This document shows, piece by piece, positions 61,633-64,000 of a DNA stretch of 64,000 nt. Both the position numbers and the translations under genes were made by a program. The notes under the pieces were generated by a model, which did not search any database, was not told the DNA's origin, and saw only the letters and a list, made by a program, of their open reading frames with translations. Source of the DNA: Phycisphaerae bacterium (lineage in GTDB: Bacteria; Planctomycetota; Phycisphaerae; SM23-33). Numbering within the stretch: position 1 is the stretch's first letter; each line of letters opens with the position of its first letter. The DNA lies in NCBI GenBank assembly GCA_030745875.1, contig JASLNT010000079.1, forward strand, positions 44,772-108,771. Reading direction: 5' to 3'.

Positions 61633-63672
61633 ATGAATCCGTTGAAGCTATTCCGCAAGTTTATCAAGATGGTTCGCGGCGGCGCGGCTCCGTGGCAGAT
61701 TATTGTCAGTTGTATGCTTGGCGTCATGATAGGGATGATACCGGGCTTCAACGCGTTGTCGCTTAGTCTGCTGGTGCTGTTTGCGATCGTAAACCTGTCT
61801 CTTGGTCTGTTGCTGATCGGCGCGATTGCGGGCAAGGCGCTTTGCCTGGCGATGGCGCCGATTACGTTCGAGATAGGATACGTAATAATACATCGGATGG
61901 GTCTGGAGGGCTTTTTTGCATCGGCCTGCCAGACGCCGTTCGTCGCGCTGATGGGTTTGGACATCTACTGCCTGGTCGGAGGAATTCCCGTCGCGCTGGT
62001 CGTCGGTTTCGTGCTGGGTTGGATTATCGCCAGGATGATCAAGCTCATACGCATCGGTTCAATAGCCGCCGCCGCCAAGAGCACAAAGGTCCAGAAGGTC
62101 TCGTCGAATGTGTTCACCAGGCTGATCCTGCGAATCCTCTTCGGTAAGCAGAAGAAGTCGATGGCGGAGATGCTGGCCGCCAAACACCCGATTATCCGCA
62201 AATCAGGCGTCATTCTGCTGGTGATTATCGTCGGACTGGTCGTGGGCTTTGAAATGCTGTTCCTCAACGACATCACGCATTCAGCGCTGGTCGGCGGGCT
62301 GGAGGCGAGCGTCGGGGCGGAGGTGAACGTAGACACTGTCAGCCTGTCGCTCACCGGCGGGCGATTCGAACTGGACGGGCTGCAGATCACCGACCCCAAG
62401 AAGCCCACGCACAACATGTTCAATGTCAACAAGCTCACCACCGACGTCAACATCGCCGACCTGCTTACCGGGCGGGTCGTGATCGAGGAGCTTGTCATCG
62501 GTGAGATGAGCAGCGGAGCCAAACGCGAGAAACCCGGAGAAGTCTATCAGGAGCCTGAACGCCCGGAGGAGGAGGACACGCCGTTTGACCTGAGCGATTA
62601 CTTCGAACACAAAGACCAGATACTCGAGTATCTCGCCAAGATCAAAGACTACCTGGAGAACCAGCACAAGAACCAGGAAGATCGCACCGGGCGAACCCCG
62701 GAGGAAACCAGAGAGCGCGTCGACGAAATGGCCGCAAATCGCGGATACCTGAAGGTCTCAGCCGTGAGCCTGCTTACCGAGCGCCCGATGATCACCATTC
62801 GCAGCATCAGGATCGACAAGCTGCCCATTCCAAACATAGGCGACTGCACCGTTGATATCAAAGAGCTGTCGAGCGATTTAGCTCTCAACGAAAAGCCCAT
62901 GACCGTTTCGATCAAGAGCGCGAAGACCAAGTTTGACGTGTTCGGCAAGCTCGATTTCATCAAACCCGGGGCGATGCACACGCTGAACGTCGATGCTCCG
63001 AATCTCCCGGTCGCCGCGATGGGCCTGAGCGATCAGTGCCCGCTTGACATAAGCGAAGCGTTGGCGGATCTGAACTTCAAGGGCCAGTTCAATCGAAACA
63101 AGCTTGCTTTCCCCATCGAACTGAAGCTGCACGGTATGAAATCCGCTGTCCGCGGCGGTAAACCGGTTCTGGGTCTCGACGCCAAGACCGCTGACGAGAT
63201 GTTCAAGAATGTCACCGCACTGACGCTGGCCGCGGACGTCCGCGGATCGGTCGCAAACCCTGAAGTCCACGTGAACCCGGGCAAGACGCTCGCCAGCCTG
63301 AAGGATTCGCTAACCGCCGCCGGTAAAGCGAAACTCGCCAACATGGCCACCGAGCAACTGAAGAATTATCTGCCCAGCGGACTTCCGATCGATCCGGGCG
63401 GAGTCATCAAGGATCCCGGCTCGATCATCAAGGACCCCGGCTCGATCATCAAGGACCCGGGCGGTCTGCTCAATGGCAAGACTCCCACAAGCAACCCGCT
63501 GGACATGCTGAAGGGCGCCGGGGGCCTTTTACCGGGTAAGACCGACGGGCCCGACAAGGCTCCGCCGAAGAATCCTCTGGACGGGCTGATCCCGAAAGAG
63601 GATCCGACAAAAGAGCCCACGACAAAACCCAAAGACCCCGTAGACGGTCTGCTGGACGGACTGCGCTTGTAA
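61633..63672 (+). CDS. Fused TIGR03546-like membrane and TIGR03545-like domain protein
   Basis: 679 residues. Residues 1-150 have four or five membrane helices with PWQIIVSCMLGVMIGMIPGF and LIGAIAGKALCLAMAPITFE, like TIGR03546/DUF2062 proteins. Another helix at about 193-215 leads into a long soluble part with LEASVGAEVNVDTVSLSLTG and GRFELDGLQITDPKKPTHNM, AsmA/TIGR03545-like. A C-terminal proline-rich run repeats KDPGSII three times. In other bacteria TIGR03545 and TIGR03546 are separate adjacent genes; here they are one. Role unknown; likely envelope biogenesis or lipid transport. Confidence 0.75.
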   Translation: MNPLKLFRKFIKMVRGGAAPWQIIVSCMLGVMIGMIPGFNALSLSLLVLFAIVNLSLGLLLIGAIAGKALCLAMAPITFEIGYVIIHRMGLEGFFASACQTPFVALMGLDIYCLVGGIPVALVVGFVLGWIIARMIKLIRIGSIAAAAKSTKVQKVSSNVFTRLILRILFGKQKKSMAEMLAAKHPIIRKSGVILLVIIVGLVVGFEMLFLNDITHSALVGGLEASVGAEVNVDTVSLSLTGGRFELDGLQITDPKKPTHNMFNVNKLTTDVNIADLLTGRVVIEELVIGEMSSGAKREKPGEVYQEPERPEEEDTPFDLSDYFEHKDQILEYLAKIKDYLENQHKNQEDRTGRTPEETRERVDEMAANRGYLKVSAVSLLTERPMITIRSIRIDKLPIPNIGDCTVDIKELSSDLALNEKPMTVSIKSAKTKFDVFGKLDFIKPGAMHTLNVDAPNLPVAAMGLSDQCPLDISEALADLNFKGQFNRNKLAFPIELKLHGMKSAVRGGKPVLGLDAKTADEMFKNVTALTLAADVRGSVANPEVHVNPGKTLASLKDSLTAAGKAKLANMATEQLKNYLPSGLPIDPGGVIKDPGSIIKDPGSIIKDPGGLLNGKTPTSNPLDMLKGAGGLLPGKTDGPDKAPPKNPLDGLIPKEDPTKEPTTKPKDPVDGLLDGLRL

Positions 63673-63745
63673 CCCGATCACGCCCGAAGCCCTGGCGTCG
63701 GGGCGGTGATGCGGTTATCCTGCGGTCCTTGCAGGGAAGTGTGCA

Positions 63746-63940
63746 ATGACCAGGAAGAGATCATTATCGATAGTGTGTTTGGGCCTGGTCGCCCTGGGCC
63801 TTTACGCATCGTGGTGTTTCTTCGGCGACGTGGTTGTCGGGGGCACTAACCGCCGCCGGATTGGCTTGCCCCGGTTCTTCGGTCCAGTTGTTATGAGAGA
63901 ACCATTACCTTGTCATTCGTTCCGCTGCCTGGCTGCGTAG
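63746..63940 (+). CDS. Short exported protein or broken gene
   Basis: 64 codons. AGGGAAG at 63727-63733 precedes ATG 63746. The first 28 residues (KRSLSIVCLGLVALGLYASW) are a hydrophobic signal or anchor; the rest has no recognisable fold, and the last codons run into a GC-rich palindrome, so the frame may be the start of a gene truncated by that element. Not recognised. Confidence 0.35.
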   Translation: MTRKRSLSIVCLGLVALGLYASWCFFGDVVVGGTNRRRIGLPRFFGPVVMREPLPCHSFRCLAA

Positions 63941-63978
63941 GGCGGAGCGCAGCGGAGCCCGGAGCAGGCTGGCAGCGG
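63922..63978. repeat. Nested palindrome at the window's right end
   Basis: CCGCTGCC (63922-63929) pairs with GGCAGCGG (63971-63978); inside it GCTGCG (63932-63937) pairs with CGCAGC (63948-63953). May be another copy of a REP-like intergenic element. Confidence 0.5.
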
Positions 63979-64000
63979 GCGGCGTATTCCGCCGGACTCT

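Noticed and set aside
1..64000. tRNA or rRNA genes
   Set aside because: None recognised by eye; a tRNAscan/Rfam run would settle it.

Overview
The window reads as chromosomal DNA of a free-living bacterium of the PVC group, most likely a Planctomycetota member (Phycisphaerae-like) living an anaerobic or microaerobic life. Grounds: moderately high GC; twin-arginine-exported Gfo/Idh/MocA oxidoreductase and TIM-barrel proteins; many secreted HEAT/LRR proteins and lipoproteins; two OmcB/DUF11-type cell-surface lipoproteins whose C-terminal domain is typical of planctomycetes; and an anaerobe's oxygen and NO defence set (flavodiiron protein, rubredoxin, rubrerythrins, superoxide reductase, hybrid-cluster protein, Rnf). 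The taxonomy is inference; there is no rRNA or tRNA gene here to confirm it.

Layout. 1-5.5 kb: sugar utilisation (GH4 glycosidase, Gfo/Idh/MocA oxidoreductase, HEAT protein) and a Tat-exported TIM-barrel protein. 5.5-14.9 kb (minus strand): a PerR-headed oxygen-defence operon (perR, rubrerythrin, ptsI, superoxide reductase, ferritin, rubrerythrin-like protein, cytochrome bd, flavodiiron protein), followed by rubredoxin and a glycosyltransferase. 15-25 kb: an accessory region rich in intergenic repeats, containing a secreted protein gene with an in-frame UGA, an ATPase-TOPRIM-SIR2 cluster that looks like an antiphage system, secreted HEAT and lipoprotein genes, and a gingipain-like peptidase. 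25.6-29 kb: a nitrosative-stress operon (ferredoxin, YgbA family, HD protein, hcp) behind a textbook class II FNR/HcpR-type promoter.

29.3-44.3 kb: a metal/thiol stress region. Five separate promoters share the motif GGAAC(C/G)-N16-CGTT, upstream of a Cys-rich lipoprotein, a DsbD-like reductase, a thioredoxin fused to a CxxC helical domain, the ECF sigma/anti-sigma pair itself, and a paralogous CxxC protein with a TRASH-like tail. A CusCBA-type Cu/Ag efflux operon follows. This appears to be one autoregulated ECF regulon and is the strongest find of the window.

44.3-55.8 kb: Crp/Fnr regulator, ispD, a complete rnfCDGEAB operon with a double-FMN-domain RnfG, its likely flavin transferase apbE, and queuosine precursor genes queF and queC. 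56-64 kb: surface and envelope genes: an LRR lipoprotein, two OmcB-like DUF11 lipoproteins and a fused TIGR03546/TIGR03545-like membrane protein. No CRISPR array, prophage or transposase was seen.
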